Below are positions 35,503 through 44,980 of a stretch of DNA of 64,000 nucleotides, in pieces; within the stretch, counting starts at the first letter, position 1, and the number at the start of each line of letters is the position of its first letter. The stretch is from Dendrobium chrysotoxum (taxonomy: Eukaryota > Streptophyta > Magnoliopsida > Asparagales > Orchidaceae): NCBI GenBank assembly GCA_019925795.1, contig CM034314.1, positions 37,379,774 to 37,443,773 on the forward strand. The letters run 5' to 3'. A program made the position numbers and the translations under genes. The notes beneath the pieces are model-generated. The model saw only the letters and a program-made list of their open reading frames with translations, was not told the DNA's origin and made no database searches.

Positions 35503-36129
35503 AAATTTTGGATCTTGTGGCTAGGACTATTTGCCTAATTAAATTTGATAATTAACTAATACATTTGTAATAAGTATAAGAAGTAACAATAAAAATGAAG
35601 TAAATCATCATGATCCGTAGGCACTAGTAGTTTCTCTTCATTATACACCATGAAAAGCATAAGAAATCAATATCTATGTATAAATAAAAAAGGCTAAAAT
35701 CTACATGCCCCTTTTCCACATTTTAAGCCTGAAGTTTATTATATGACTAATCCCTTAATTTCTCTAGTGTCCTTTCTAAAAAATTAACCATTGACACTAC
35801 TTTAAATAACATGAAAAATATTATTTACTTCAAATTCCACAAAAGGACACATTTAAAATAAATATAAAGCAAGACTTATGTGCCTAGTAGGGATAGAAGA
35901 TGAATGGAGGATAAAGTTGAGGAGATCCATGATGACACTAGTGTTATGCTCAGAGTATAGTGGTCACTTTGGATTTGATCACACTTATAAAAGAGTTCTT
36001 TGATTCAATTTTAACTAGCCTACCTCGTTATAAGTTGAATTTGTGGCAAAATGTAATAGATTCCAATGGATAAGGGTTCTAATATAATAATTGTCTAAAA
36101 TCAAGCTCAAATCAATCTTAAATCAGCTA
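35503..36129. other. Anonymous AT-rich stretch
   Basis: It lies between the interrupted gypsy gag and the tandem array. It may be the rest of the gypsy internal region, but I see no motif on either strand. Confidence 0.3.
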
Positions 36130-36765
36130 CTCTAATTCAAAGTCATTTGGATGGGAGCCATTGTCATGGTAGCCTATCTGCTTTGATTCCCCAAAAATAG
36201 TAATTAGGTATAAGCCCATTTTGATGACAACTTATATTCTTTTTACTATAAAAAATAGCCATTAGATGTGAGCCTGTTCTTATGGTAGCCTATATGCTTT
36301 GATTGCCTAAAATTAGTCTTCTGGTCTAAGTCCACTTTTGCGGCATCCCAATTCCATTAGATCAGTCTTTCAGGTCTAAGTCTGCTTTTACGACATCCTA
36401 TAGACTTTGGGTCTAAGTTCGCTTTTACAACATCCCCCTTACATTAAATTAGTCTTTTGGTCTAAGTCCGCTTTTATGACATCTTATAGACTTTGGGTCT
36501 AAGTTTGATTTTATGGTATCTCACTTCCATTAAATCAATCTTTAGGTCTAAGTCCTTTTTATGTCATCCTATAAACTTTTATTCTAAGTCCGCTTTTACA
36601 TCATCCCTCTTCCATTAAATCACTCTTTTAGGACTAAGTCTGCTTTTACAGCATCCTATAGGCTTTGAGTCTAAGTCTTCTCTTACGACAACCCGCTTCT
36701 ATTAAATCAGTCTTTTGGTCAAAGTCCACTTTTATAGCATTTTATAAACTTGAAATAAAAGCTTC
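36130..36765 (+). repeat. Tandem array, period about 86 bp
   Basis: Units are marked by TCTAAGTCYGCTTTTAYRRCATC and CCATTAAATCAGTCTTTTGG. The second mark recurs at about 36353, 36441, 36528, 36612 and 36698, giving steps of 84-88 bases. Two looser, longer units precede them (from about 36150). The copies are diverged. No coding content. Confidence 0.85.
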
Positions 36766-37826
36766 CTTTTCTTAAAATCATTCATTAGTGGTGGAGTAAG
36801 CCCCTTGTGGCACCATCTTAGTTTATAAATCGATCCTCTATGGTTAGGTGTAAGTCCCCAATATAGTCTTCCTTTCTATATGATTATCTAATCCTCGAAG
36901 ATTAGGTGTAAGTACCCAATATAGGCTTCCTTTTCTTATGATCATTTGCTAGTAGTGGAATAAGCCTCTCATAGCACTACCCTAATTTATAAATTGATCC
37001 TCAATGGTTAGGTGTAAGTTTTCAATATAGGTTTCCTTTTTCATATGATCATTTAATCCTCTAAGATTAGGTGTAAGTGCTCAATACATGATTACTATTC
37101 TTATAATTATCCACTAGTGGTGGGCAAGCCTCTCGTGGCACTATCCTAGTTTATAAATTGATCCTCTATGGTTAGGTGTAATTCCCCAATATAGTCTTCC
37201 TTTCCATATGATCTTTCGGTCCTCTTAGATTAGATATAAGTCCCCAATACAAGCTTCCTTTTCTTATAATAATCTACTAGTAGTGGAGCAAACCCCCCAT
37301 AGCACCATCCTAATTTATCAATCAACCCTCTATGGTTAGCTGTAAGTCTCCAATACAAGCCTCCTTTCAATATAATCATTCGGTCCTCTAAGATTAGGTG
37401 TAAGTCCCCAATACAGGCTTCCTTTTCTTATGATCATTCGCTGGTGGTGGAGCAAGCTCCTCGTGGCACCATACTAGTTTATAAATCAATCCTCTATGGT
37501 TAGATTTGAGTCCCCACACTTATGTTTCTTATTCATATGATCATCTGATCCTCTAAGATTAGGTGTAAGTCCCTAATACATACTTCCATTTTTTATGATC
37601 ATTTAATAGTGGTGGAGCAAGCCCCTCGTAGCACCATCCTAATTTATAAATCAATCTTTTATGTTTAGGTCTGAGCCCCTACATTTAGGCGCCCTTTCCA
37701 TGTGATCATCTAGTCCACTAAGATTAGGTTTAATCCCCAAAATAGGCTTTCTTTTCTTATGATTATCCACTAGTCACAAAGTAAGCCTCTCGTGACACCA
37801 TCCTAGTTTATAAATTGATCCTCTAT
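36766..37826 (+). repeat. Tandem array, period about 165 bp, left part
   Basis: Each unit has a marker like AGTGGTGGAGYAAGCCCC and then two half-units with GGTTAGGTGTAAGTCCCC or GATTAGGTGTAAGTCCCC. The marker recurs at about 36787, 36953, 37114, 37281, 37442, 37608 and 37772, steps of 161-167. The array stops at ATCCTCTAT where the LINE is inserted and resumes with TCTATGGTTAGG at 63191. Confidence 0.9.
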
Positions 37827-37965
37827 TTTTTTTAAGGGAAACCCACAAAGGGGCTTACGTGTTGATAAAAAAAGTGACAACAAGGTCCTTAAAGGGTCCT
37901 CGAGCTCACTACTGCTCTAGGGAGCTACAAAATAAAGCAAAATATAACTAAGAACTCAAGTTCCA
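37827..37965 (-). mobile_element. L1-type LINE, 3' terminal piece
   Basis: This piece is separated from the body of the LINE (56482-63190) by the copia nest. The run of T at 37826-37833 is the poly(A) tail read on the other strand. The short flank TCTAT (37822-37826) is repeated at 63191-63195 on the far side. Confidence 0.7.
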
Positions 37966-38228
37966 TGTTGCAACTCAAGCTCACGAGTTTATGTTTTTGA
38001 TGATAATAAACATTGTGGCTCACATCTTTATGTCTCTTAGTATTTTTATTTTATACTTATTTTTGTATAAACTAATAGTTTAGAAACACCTTGGACCATC
38101 AAATAAAGAATCAAAGCTCAAGATTGGGTAGAATAGGTTATGCTGTGAAAAGTTTGTAACATACTTTGATGTAATTTTGATTTCTTGAGTCTAGTCCTGT
38201 AAAGGTGTTTGCCAGCTTGGTGATCATA
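37966..38228 (+). mobile_element. Copia element C, 5' LTR, first part
   Basis: It starts TGTTGCAACTC right after TTCCA (37961-37965), one half of the target duplication. It aligns along its length with the first part of the 3' LTR from 54935. The LTR is cut at 38228 by element A and continues at 51086. Confidence 0.9.
38224..38228 (+). repeat. Target-site duplication TCATA of element A, left
   Basis: TCATA directly precedes the left LTR of element A and is repeated at 51086-51090. The target lay inside the 5' LTR of element C. Confidence 0.92.
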
Positions 38229-38537
38229 TGAAAGTTCGATAGGGATGTTAAGCCCTAGTGAACTAGTCCCGAGGCTAACCAAGCGGGGGGGGGGGGTGAA
38301 TTAGTTATTTAAAAATTTCATGAACAACAATGAAAATCTTTTCGATACTTAGCAGCAGAAACAAGTAAACAAGAACGAAAAGATTAATCACAGAGATTCA
38401 CCCAAGCAGTTAATATCAGAAAAGTAAAGTGCAAAACTCAATCAGAAAAGTAAACCAGATTTTATAGTGGTTCGGTCAACTTGACCTACGTCTACTCCCC
38501 AGAGCCTCCCCTCCGGGTATTGCACTAAACAAAAAGT

Positions 38538-38684
38538 ATCTCTCCTTTTGCTCCCACAGCAAGGCGGAGAAGCCTGTACAAGACCTCCTTTTCACCACAC
38601 GGTGGGGCAGAGAACCCGACCTCCTTTTGCTTCCTCCTGAAGCAGGCAGAGAACCTTCGAACTCCTTTTGCTTCCACCTGAAGC
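38538..38684 (-). other. Four tandem hairpin modules in the LTR transcript, element A
   Basis: On the element strand the stems and loops are GCTTC(AGGTG)GAAGC, GCTTC(AGGAG)GAAGC, CACC(GTGT)GGTG and TTGCT(GTGGG)AGCAA, spaced about 36-55 bases. Each is flanked by TTCTC or GCC and by AAAAGGAG. They lie downstream of the TATA box, so they would be in the RNA leader. Confidence 0.7.
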
Positions 38685-38912
38685 GGGCAGAGAACCCCGG
38701 ATCTTCTTGCGAACGATCCTCCCACGACGAACACCGACTAGACGAAAGACGACGAGCGGAGAAGACGACTCTAATCTGTGTTTGGAGCAACCTTAGTGAA
38801 TCGCTCACTAACTCCCCCTTACAAGATCCTCTCTCTCTCTCCCAACACTCACTCTAGGGTTTCTCAGGGAAGGAAGGTGGCAAAAGATTTTTTTTGTTTC
38901 AAGAAAAAGTTC

Positions 38913-38925
38913 TTTTATAGGAGGG
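38913..38925 (-). promoter_or_regulatory. TATA box of element A LTR (3' copy)
   Basis: The minus strand reads TCCTATAAAAGAA just downstream of the last U3 palindromes. The same site in the 5' LTR is at about 50108-50120; there it would drive the full-length transcript. Confidence 0.7.
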
Positions 38926-38961
38926 CTTAAAATTTGCCCTAAATCTCAACTGGTCGGCCAA

Positions 38962-39630
38962 GATCATCCAGGACGATCGTACGATCAGTTCAAAATTAGC
39001 TATTTCAGCCTGGACGATCTGGCTCCTCTGGATGATCAGTAGAAAAAATTATTCATATCGTCCCGTACGATCCTGCGATCGTCAGGGACGATTAGTGCAA
39101 ATCGAGGAATAGCGTCCAGAAGACAGCTCGGGTCGTCCAGAGAAACTTGTGCTGGACGACCAAAAAATGACTTGATCATCCAGGACGATAGGGACATCGT
39201 CCTGTACGATTAGTTCAAAAAGGCCCTAAATCGTCATGTACATAGCTCTGGACGTACAGCTTAAATGCACTAGACGATCAAGATCGTCCGGGATGATCCT
39301 ACGATCGTCCAAGACGATATGATCGTATTAATCAAAAATAAATTTCTTTTCTTAATTACTAGATTAAATTAGGCATGATTGTACTGAATCGTCCGGGACG
39401 ATACACGTATCGTCTGGGACGATCAGACCAAATAACTTAAAATAAAAACTTGCCTAACTTGATCTGGCGGCTGAGAATTTCTGATTTGGGCATATTGTCC
39501 CGTACGATCCATATATCGTCCAGGATGATCTGCTTAATCAGACCCTCTTAACTTAGTCGCCCTAATTAGGGTTTCTGTTTTTACCTGATCGTCCAGGACG
39601 ATGTGAATATCGTCTAGGACGATCTAAACA
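38962..39630 (-). promoter_or_regulatory. U3 array of paired 15-bp palindromes, element A 3' LTR
   Basis: The palindrome is ATCGTCCAGGACGAT and variants. It comes mostly as two units with a 6-bp spacer, so centres are 21 bp apart. Examples: ATCGTCCGGGACGAT, ACACGT, ATCGTCTGGGACGAT (39389-39424); ATCGTCCAGGACGAT, GTGAAT, ATCGTCTAGGACGAT (39588-39623). The array ends about 40 bases upstream of the TATA box. Looser forms such as GTCGTCCAG and CTGGACGAC lie between the pairs. The matching array in the 5' LTR is at 50159-50836. Confidence 0.85.
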
Positions 39631-39880
39631 AAAAATGAACAGAAACTCTAATTCACTCAAGCTCTCCCCCTGAGTGTGCGTGTGCAAGGTTACTTAGCTA
39701 GGGGATCAGTTACATTACAATTGACTCAATAAAAAGAAAAAGAAAAATCATATATTGGACACACTTGGACCCGATCTTGAGTTGGCTTGAGTGGTTCGTG
39801 ATCTTTTGTTCATGAAACGGGTTAGCCAAGCAAAACACACTGGAAACATGTTTGTCATCATAAAAATCAGATTTACAACA

Positions 39881-39894
39881 ATCTCCCCCTTTTT
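39881..39894 (-). other. Polypurine tract of element A
   Basis: On the minus strand AAAAAGGGGGAGAT directly precedes the 3' LTR start TGTTG. This is where plus-strand DNA synthesis would start during reverse transcription. Confidence 0.85.
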
Positions 39895-40135
39895 GATGAT
39901 GGTAAACATTTGTACTGTAGTTTGAAAATAAAAAATAACTAGGAGATCAAAACACAAATATTTTTTCAAATTTTCATTTAACAACTAAATCAATACAGGA
40001 AACATGACTCATAACAAAAATAGAAACGACTACAACTGACTCTCCCTTTTGACATCACAAAAAAGGAGGAGGGGAAACAGAAAAACTAAAAACATCAGGA
40101 TAGAACAGAAAAGAAAACAACTACAAAACAGAAAA

Positions 40136-41276
40136 CTAGAACGGAGGCGGATCTTGATCGGAAGAAGGACGTGGCGGTGGTTGATTGAAGTAGTGGTGAA
40201 TGGCCTGAAAGTGGGCTCCAATCCAGGCATTGTCCTGGTCATGCTGCTGTTGCTGCTGCGCAGCATAGTCAGTGAAGCGCTGGATGTCCTCGGCGTGTCG
40301 CTGCTCCTGGGCAACCACATAGGAGTCAAATCTTGCCTCCCACTCATCGAAGTGCTGCACCAGGTAGTCAAAGGGAGAGGCAATATGAAGGGGAGCAGGT
40401 GCCTCTGGTGCAGCAGGAACTGGAACGGCCTCTTCCTCTTCCTCCTCAACATCCGGGGCGGGCTCCGGATGTAGTCGGGTGCTATGTAGGACGTGGAATG
40501 AGTTGTTTGTGAAGAAGGAAGGAGGGACATCAGGAGGGACAGGATACTGAAGGTCATATTTTATCTCTAAGGCATAATGAATAAGATGACCTAAAGCTAG
40601 ATTTTGGCGACGCCTGTGACCCGGATCTCTAATGGTGGTTAGGTGTTCTATGTATCGGATAATCAGATCAGAGGCATTAAATTCTCGATGGGCCATGATG
40701 TAGTAGGTGGTCAAGGACAGTAGCGGGGTAATGTGAATTTGATCCCCCGCCTTTGGAATGACGGAGGAACGAAGGACGTGCTGAATGGTCCGTGCGTCCT
40801 TGAGAAGGGAAGTGCAAGCGTTGTCATGATAGGGTGCGTTTGTATTGCGAAGGAAGTGATTGGCGACACTCCAATCATAGTCGGGATCAGTGATAAGCGT
40901 GTGAAGTTTGTCGCCAGTGACAGACAGGTTAAGAATATTATGAAAAATCGTGAGTCGTGAGTTCCACGGGGCGTTGATTGACGTATGATCGAAGAGTGGA
41001 ATAGTCCGCAGAAATGTGCAAGTTGGCAAAGAAGATTTGAAGGAGTTCAAGATTAAAGGGAAAGGCTAAGGTCAGAATGAAGGTGAGGGAGGTGTGTGCG
41101 AACAGATCTAAAATGGGATAAGTGAGAGTGCGGGGATTTACAATTTTAGAGTGTGTGATCCCCACGTCACGATAGCATTCGAAAGCAGCCTGATCGGCTG
41201 CATTCGGGAAGCGAGGATCGACATGTCCCCGGGAGGAGCTGGCACCCTTTTGACGGGAATGTTTGCCACCGGCCAT
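40136..41276 (-). pseudogene. Accessory ORF of element A, full copy (plant transposon protein-like)
   Basis: It opens MAGGKHSRQKGASSSRG and runs for about 112 codons in one frame (41276-40938). It then continues in the neighbouring frame (to 40136), so one base was gained or lost near 40940-41050. The predicted product of about 375 residues has an N-terminal half with the LQIFFANL and TLRSYVNQRPVELTTHDFS wording I associate with the family annotated as putative plant transposon protein. The middle has RRQNLALGHLIHYALEIKYD. An acidic, Pro/Ala-rich linker and a C-terminal helical part rich in Gln and His follow (RFTDYAAQQQQQHDQDN). The ORF sits between RNase H and the 3' LTR, where SIRE-like elements carry extra ORFs. 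Unlike those, it has its own TATA box and palindrome array upstream. Function unknown; no catalytic motif seen. Confidence 0.65.
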
Positions 41277-41350
41277 TAGGAATCAAGAGTGTAGGGAACT
41301 AGAATGAGAGTGGAAGAAAGAATGTGAAAAAAACTGAAGAAAACCGCTGT

Positions 41351-41357
41351 TTATATA
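41351..41357 (-). promoter_or_regulatory. TATA box upstream of the accessory ORF
   Basis: The minus strand reads CTATATAAACAG about 75 bases before the ATG at 41276. The first palindrome pair (41370-41405) lies only about 13 bases further upstream. This is the same arrangement as in the U3 of the LTRs. Confidence 0.6.
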
Positions 41358-41369
41358 GAAAACGGCCTG

Positions 41370-41766
41370 ATCGTCCCGTACGATCGTGACATCGTCCGGG
41401 ACGATATGGACATTTATGACGTCCTGGACGATTGGTCAAAAAGGCGATCCGATCGTCCAGGATGATCAGAGATCGCCTAGGATGATTAGACACAGGCTAT
41501 CGTCCCGAGGAGTCAGGCTGGACGACCGTTGACAAAAATGTATCATCCAGGACGATTAGGTGGATCGTCCCGGACGATATGCAAAAAGTGTGTCGAACGG
41601 GCCGAATTTCAATCGTCCAGCGGCTGACACGTGGATCGTCCAGGACGATAAGGTGGATCGTCCAGGATGATGGATAATAATTGGAGCAATGCCAGCCGTT
41701 TGATCAGATCAGAAGGATATGGATCATATCATCCAGGATGATATAAGGATCGTCCAGGACGATCAC
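41370..41766 (-). promoter_or_regulatory. Palindrome array upstream of the accessory ORF
   Basis: About a dozen 15-bp palindromes lie here, mostly in pairs. Examples: ATCGTCCCGTACGAT, CGTGAC, ATCGTCCGGGACGAT (41370-41405); ATCATCCAGGATGAT, ATAAGG, ATCGTCCAGGACGAT (about 41727-41762). Spacers here are 5, 6 or 7 bases. It belongs to neither LTR and seems to serve the accessory ORF. Confidence 0.75.
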
Positions 41767-41818
41767 CAATAATTAGAGTTCTTTCAGTAGCAGGAGCAGT
41801 GTGGGAACGATTTTGAAC

Positions 41819-42819
41819 TGAAAGTACGAGATGCGCCAAGAGGGGGGGTGAATTGGTATTTTAAAAAATTAACCCTACACAAGAGTTCTAATTTTTTTTT
41901 GTATTTTCAAAACATAATTTAACGACTAACGTGCGGAAGCAAATACAACGTTCACAACTACGAAATTGATAGTTCAATTTTGGATTTTACACTACAATAT
42001 TTAAATAAAGATTTTTCACCAAGCAATTAAAACGCACAAATTTAAAGCATAAAAAGTAAAGTACGGTAAACAGGAAAAAACACACCAGAGATTTTTATAG
42101 TGGTTCGGTCACTTGACCTACGTCCACTCCCCGGAGTCCTCTACTCCGGGATTTGCTCTAATAAAAGTTGACTCTCCTTTTGCCCCCACAGCAAGACGGA
42201 GAAGCCTTTACAATACTCACTTTCACCTCCCTCGGTGCGGCGGAATACCAAACGCTATGTCACCCTCCTGGTGACGGCAGCGGACCTTCTCCTTTTTCTC
42301 CCTCCTGGAGATGGCAGAGTACCTTGGCGATGTTGATCTTGAAGTGATTCTTCCCTCGAGAACTTTCTTGAAGCTTCCAAAGCCACAAGAGGAGCAAAGT
42401 ATGCAGCTAGCTTGGAGCCACCGTGTGATCCCCTCATTAGGAAATAAGCCGTTAGCCTGAGTATTTTAATTAATCGTACAGTACGATCAAAGATCGTACA
42501 GTACGATGAGTTTAAAAAATTTTAATCATTTTAAAAGAAAAATCTCCCCCTGTGTGTGTGCATTGTTGCTCGTTTCACATGCATGCTTCTGTGGCAGACT
42601 CAAAAAGAAAAAATAAAGAAATAAAAATTACAGACTCTTCAACATCCTATTCTACCCAATTTGAGTCTCCAGTAATCTTTCGCAGTGTGCATCTGACCTG
42701 AAATGTTAGTCCTCATATACAAAGATTAAACATTTGTAATCTAACGGAAGTCTATATGTACTCAGTAAGTATTATTTGTCACCATCAAAATTAAGTGCTT
42801 GGGATCCTGGATTTCAACA
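41819..42819 (-). repeat. Internal copia LTR (LTR_B) inside element A
   Basis: A 1.0-kb LTR of a related but different family. On the minus strand it starts TGTTGAAATCC after its own polypurine tract (AAAAAGGGAGAGAT, 42820-42833) and ends GTACTTTCA. It has the shared box GGAGTGGACGTAGGTCAAGT and CGAACCACTATAAA (about 42090-42135) and four hairpin modules (42179-42311). It also has two palindromes, ATCGTACAGTACGAT, five bases apart (42476-42513). The flanks TGAAC and ATCTC do not match, so it is not a solo LTR inserted on its own. It looks like the 3' LTR of an element whose 3' end is fused into A. Confidence 0.82.
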
Positions 42820-42833
42820 ATCTCTCCCTTTTT
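42820..42833 (-). other. Second polypurine tract (for LTR_B)
   Basis: AAAAAGGGAGAGAT on the minus strand, directly before LTR_B. Its presence shows that the fused part kept a regular 3' end of an element. Confidence 0.75.
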
Positions 42834-43148
42834 GATGGTGTCAAATAATATTTTCTGACGGATAGATGTTCTGACTTCTTTAACTCCCCCTCAGAAGAGT
42901 AGCTTATTAATTTTTAAATAGGAGGAGAAGAGACAAATTTTTTTTTTATTATAACATAAATAAAACAACAATATAAAAAAAAAACAAATGAAGTGATAAC
43001 ATAAACAACCAATAACATTTAATATAAGTAAAAACATAATACAGAACACACAGAAAAGTCTCCCCCTTTTGACAACACCAAAAAGGGATGAAAAAAGAAA
43101 AAACAAGTACACTGATAACAAACAGAAAATAGAAACAACTACAACAAC

Positions 43149-43620
43149 CTAAAAATCTGGATCCTGATCCGGAGGTGGTGGTGGAGGGTCGGGAAACAGC
43201 TGGTGGTACTGATGAAGGGAGGCGAACTGGTGATCGATCGATTGGAAGCGCTCCCTAAACCATTTCATATCCGTGTCATGCTCCTGATGCTGCTGAGCAA
43301 TGTGAGCATCCAACCGAGTCTCCAGACGATCAAGTCGTCGAATAATGTCGTCGTGAGGGTAGTCGGGAGGAGCAAGGCCAGGTGGTTGGATTGGTGGTGG
43401 CGGAGGTGCGTCAGCAGGAGCAGCAGCCTCCTCGTCATCAAACTCGGGATCGGCGGGAGCGGCCCCCAGATGGAACAGGATACGAAAGGAGGCATCCGAG
43501 TAGAAGGTAGGAAGGTGATCAGGAGGGAGCGGATAATGAAGCTGGTATTTTGCATCTAGAATATAGCCTATGACATGCCCTAAGGCCAGGTTCAATTTAC
43601 GACGGGCACCGGGATTTTCA
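43149..43620 (-). pseudogene. Accessory ORF, second copy, N-terminally truncated
   Basis: The translation LNLALGHVIGYILDAKYQLH aligns with QNLALGHLIHYALEIKYDLQ of the full copy at 40136-41276. A Pro/Ala/acid-rich linker and a similar C-terminus follow (AQQHQEHDTDMKWFRERFQS, ending PPPPPPDQDPDF). The N-terminal half is missing: similarity stops near 43613-43620, where a non-coding stretch related to element C begins. The two copies are clearly diverged, so they are not a recent duplication. A 118-codon ORF on the other strand is a shadow. Confidence 0.7.
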
Positions 43621-43639
43621 AACTCAAGCTTTTGAAAAT

Positions 43640-43870
43640 ATTAAGTGGCGCACGGATTTTTCTAAGACATTTAACAATCTGAAAGGGAAGAAAGCTTGGT
43701 TTGGGCTCATTTTGTGCCTCTTTTTCAAATTGGTTGGCGCTTTGCGCATCTTTTGATTTTTGATACACTTTGTGTATCCAATTAGGCAGTTTCGCATCTT
43801 TTCAGTTTTGGGCTCATTTTATGCCTATTTTTCAATTTATTTGGTGCACTGCGCATCTTTTGTAAGCTTT
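43640..43870 (-). repeat. Row of short hairpins after RNase H (element A)
   Basis: Read on the minus strand, 25- to 40-base modules each hold a small inverted repeat joined by A-rich linkers. They include GATGCGCAAAGCGCC, GGATACACAAAGTGTATC and GAGGCACAAAATGAGCCC. The same kind of row occurs in element C at 54080-54205. Confidence 0.7.
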
Positions 43871-44524
43871 CTCCTTTTCATAATCATTAAAGAGTCTCAG
43901 CTGTGAGATTATCTTCCAGACATACGAGATGACTCTCCACAGTAAGGAAGAATAATTCACAAAATAAAAGCCATACAGCATATGATAAATACAATCACTT
44001 GGTTTAAAAAATCAAACTAATGACTCAAGACTTTGAAAAATACTATTGATATGAGGTAGATTACTGTAGGAAGATAAAATAATCTATATTTCAAAAACAA
44101 ACATTTTAATTTTGAAGAGGATTTTTATCCAAAAGAAACTATACACCAGTAAAGGAGTTAGAGGAAGAGAAACAATCATCAATGTTTCTTCCCTTTAACA
44201 GATTCAGTGGAATCAATCACTGCTTACCAGCTTCCAAATCAAAACAAGGTAAAACTCCCAGTCAGAAATCCAGATTATCAGAAGTAGTGAGCGGTGATCA
44301 GATTTTGAAAAGCATAAAACAGTAAGTGCAAGATATGAACCAGTGAATAAAAATCAGGTAGAAAATCACCTCAAAGTAAATACTCAAATCAAACTAACAG
44401 TAAGGCTAAAACGGAAATCAGCAGAAGAAATAAAAATCAACTGAAAGCAAATAATCAAACCAAAAACTAACTAATAGAAAACTAAATACCAATCAGAATA
44501 ATAAAAAAAGAGCAGTCATCAGAA
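43871..44524 (-). other. Non-coding stretch between RNase H and the hairpin row
   Basis: A-rich on the plus strand, no ORF. It lies downstream of the pol stop (near 44525). Nothing recognised. Confidence 0.4.
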
Positions 44525-44980
44525 TTAAGTATTTATATCAATCACTGCTAATCTGGTTCTCAAAATACTGAATGAGTCAAAGGCCAGTGGTTTAGTGAAT
44601 ATGTTAGCCAGCTGATTTTTAGTTGCTACATGATGTAGCTCAATGTCCCCTTTTGTAACATGGTCCCTAATGAAGTGATGACTTATATCAATGTGTTTGG
44701 TCCTAGAATGTTGGATTGGTTTCTTAGAGATACGGATAGCACTAGTATTATCACACAGAATAGAAATTGTGCCAACAGGTACTCCTAAATCCAAGACATG
44801 TTGCTTCAATCAAAGAACTTGGGCCACATAACTTCCTAAGGCAATATACTCAGCTTCAGCATTGGAAAGTGCAACTGAGTTCTGTTTTCTACTGGACCAG
44901 GAGACTAAAGACTGTCCTATGAATTGACAAGTCCCAGAAGTGCTCTTTCTATCCACCCTACACCCCACAAAGTCAGAATC
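44525..44980 (-). pseudogene. Copia RNase H of element A
   Basis: The RNase H spans the end of one frame and the next. It includes IRYSDSDFVGCRVDRKSTSG and SWSSRKQNSVALSNAEAEYI upstream, then ILCDNTSAIRISKKPIQHSR and HIDISHHFIRDHV, ending about FTKPLAFD. The Asp and Glu residues of the active site (SDSDF, AEAEY, CDN) are present. A single TGA at 44810-44812, where a Trp codon (VLWLKQ) is expected, cuts the frame. Confidence 0.9.

Larger units (their letters stand above)
38229..39880 (-). repeat. 3' LTR of element A
   Basis: On the element strand it starts TGTTGTAAATCTG after the polypurine tract and ends CGAACTTTCA. U3 holds the paired-palindrome array (38962-39630) and a TATA box (TCCTATAAAAGAA, about 38913-38925). 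The transcribed part holds four hairpin modules (38538-38684). It differs from the 5' LTR by several substitutions per hundred bases, many of them CG to TG or CA, plus the length of a G run (38285-38296). The 110-codon ORFs in both LTR copies are not genes; they follow the LTR repeat. Confidence 0.93.

Noticed and set aside
38476..38808. 110-codon ORF repeated at 49672-50004, looking like a conserved gene pair
   Set aside because: Both are the same place in the two LTRs of element A; the repeat and the reading frame follow from the LTR and its hairpin modules.
38962..39630. CRISPR-like array of short repeats
   Set aside because: Units are palindromes with 5-7 bp spacers in a plant LTR, not 25-35 bp repeats with unique spacers; no cas genes.
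40030..40557. ORFs on both strands (175 and 141 codons) over the accessory ORF
   Set aside because: Shadows of the GC-rich coding sequence at 40136-41276; the true frame is shown by its similarity to the second copy.
41819..42819. Solo LTR inserted into element A
   Set aside because: The flanking 5-mers do not match and a regular polypurine tract adjoins it, so it is better explained as a fused 3' end.
43203..43559. 118-codon plus-strand and 96-codon minus-strand ORFs
   Set aside because: Other frames of the truncated accessory ORF at 43149-43620.
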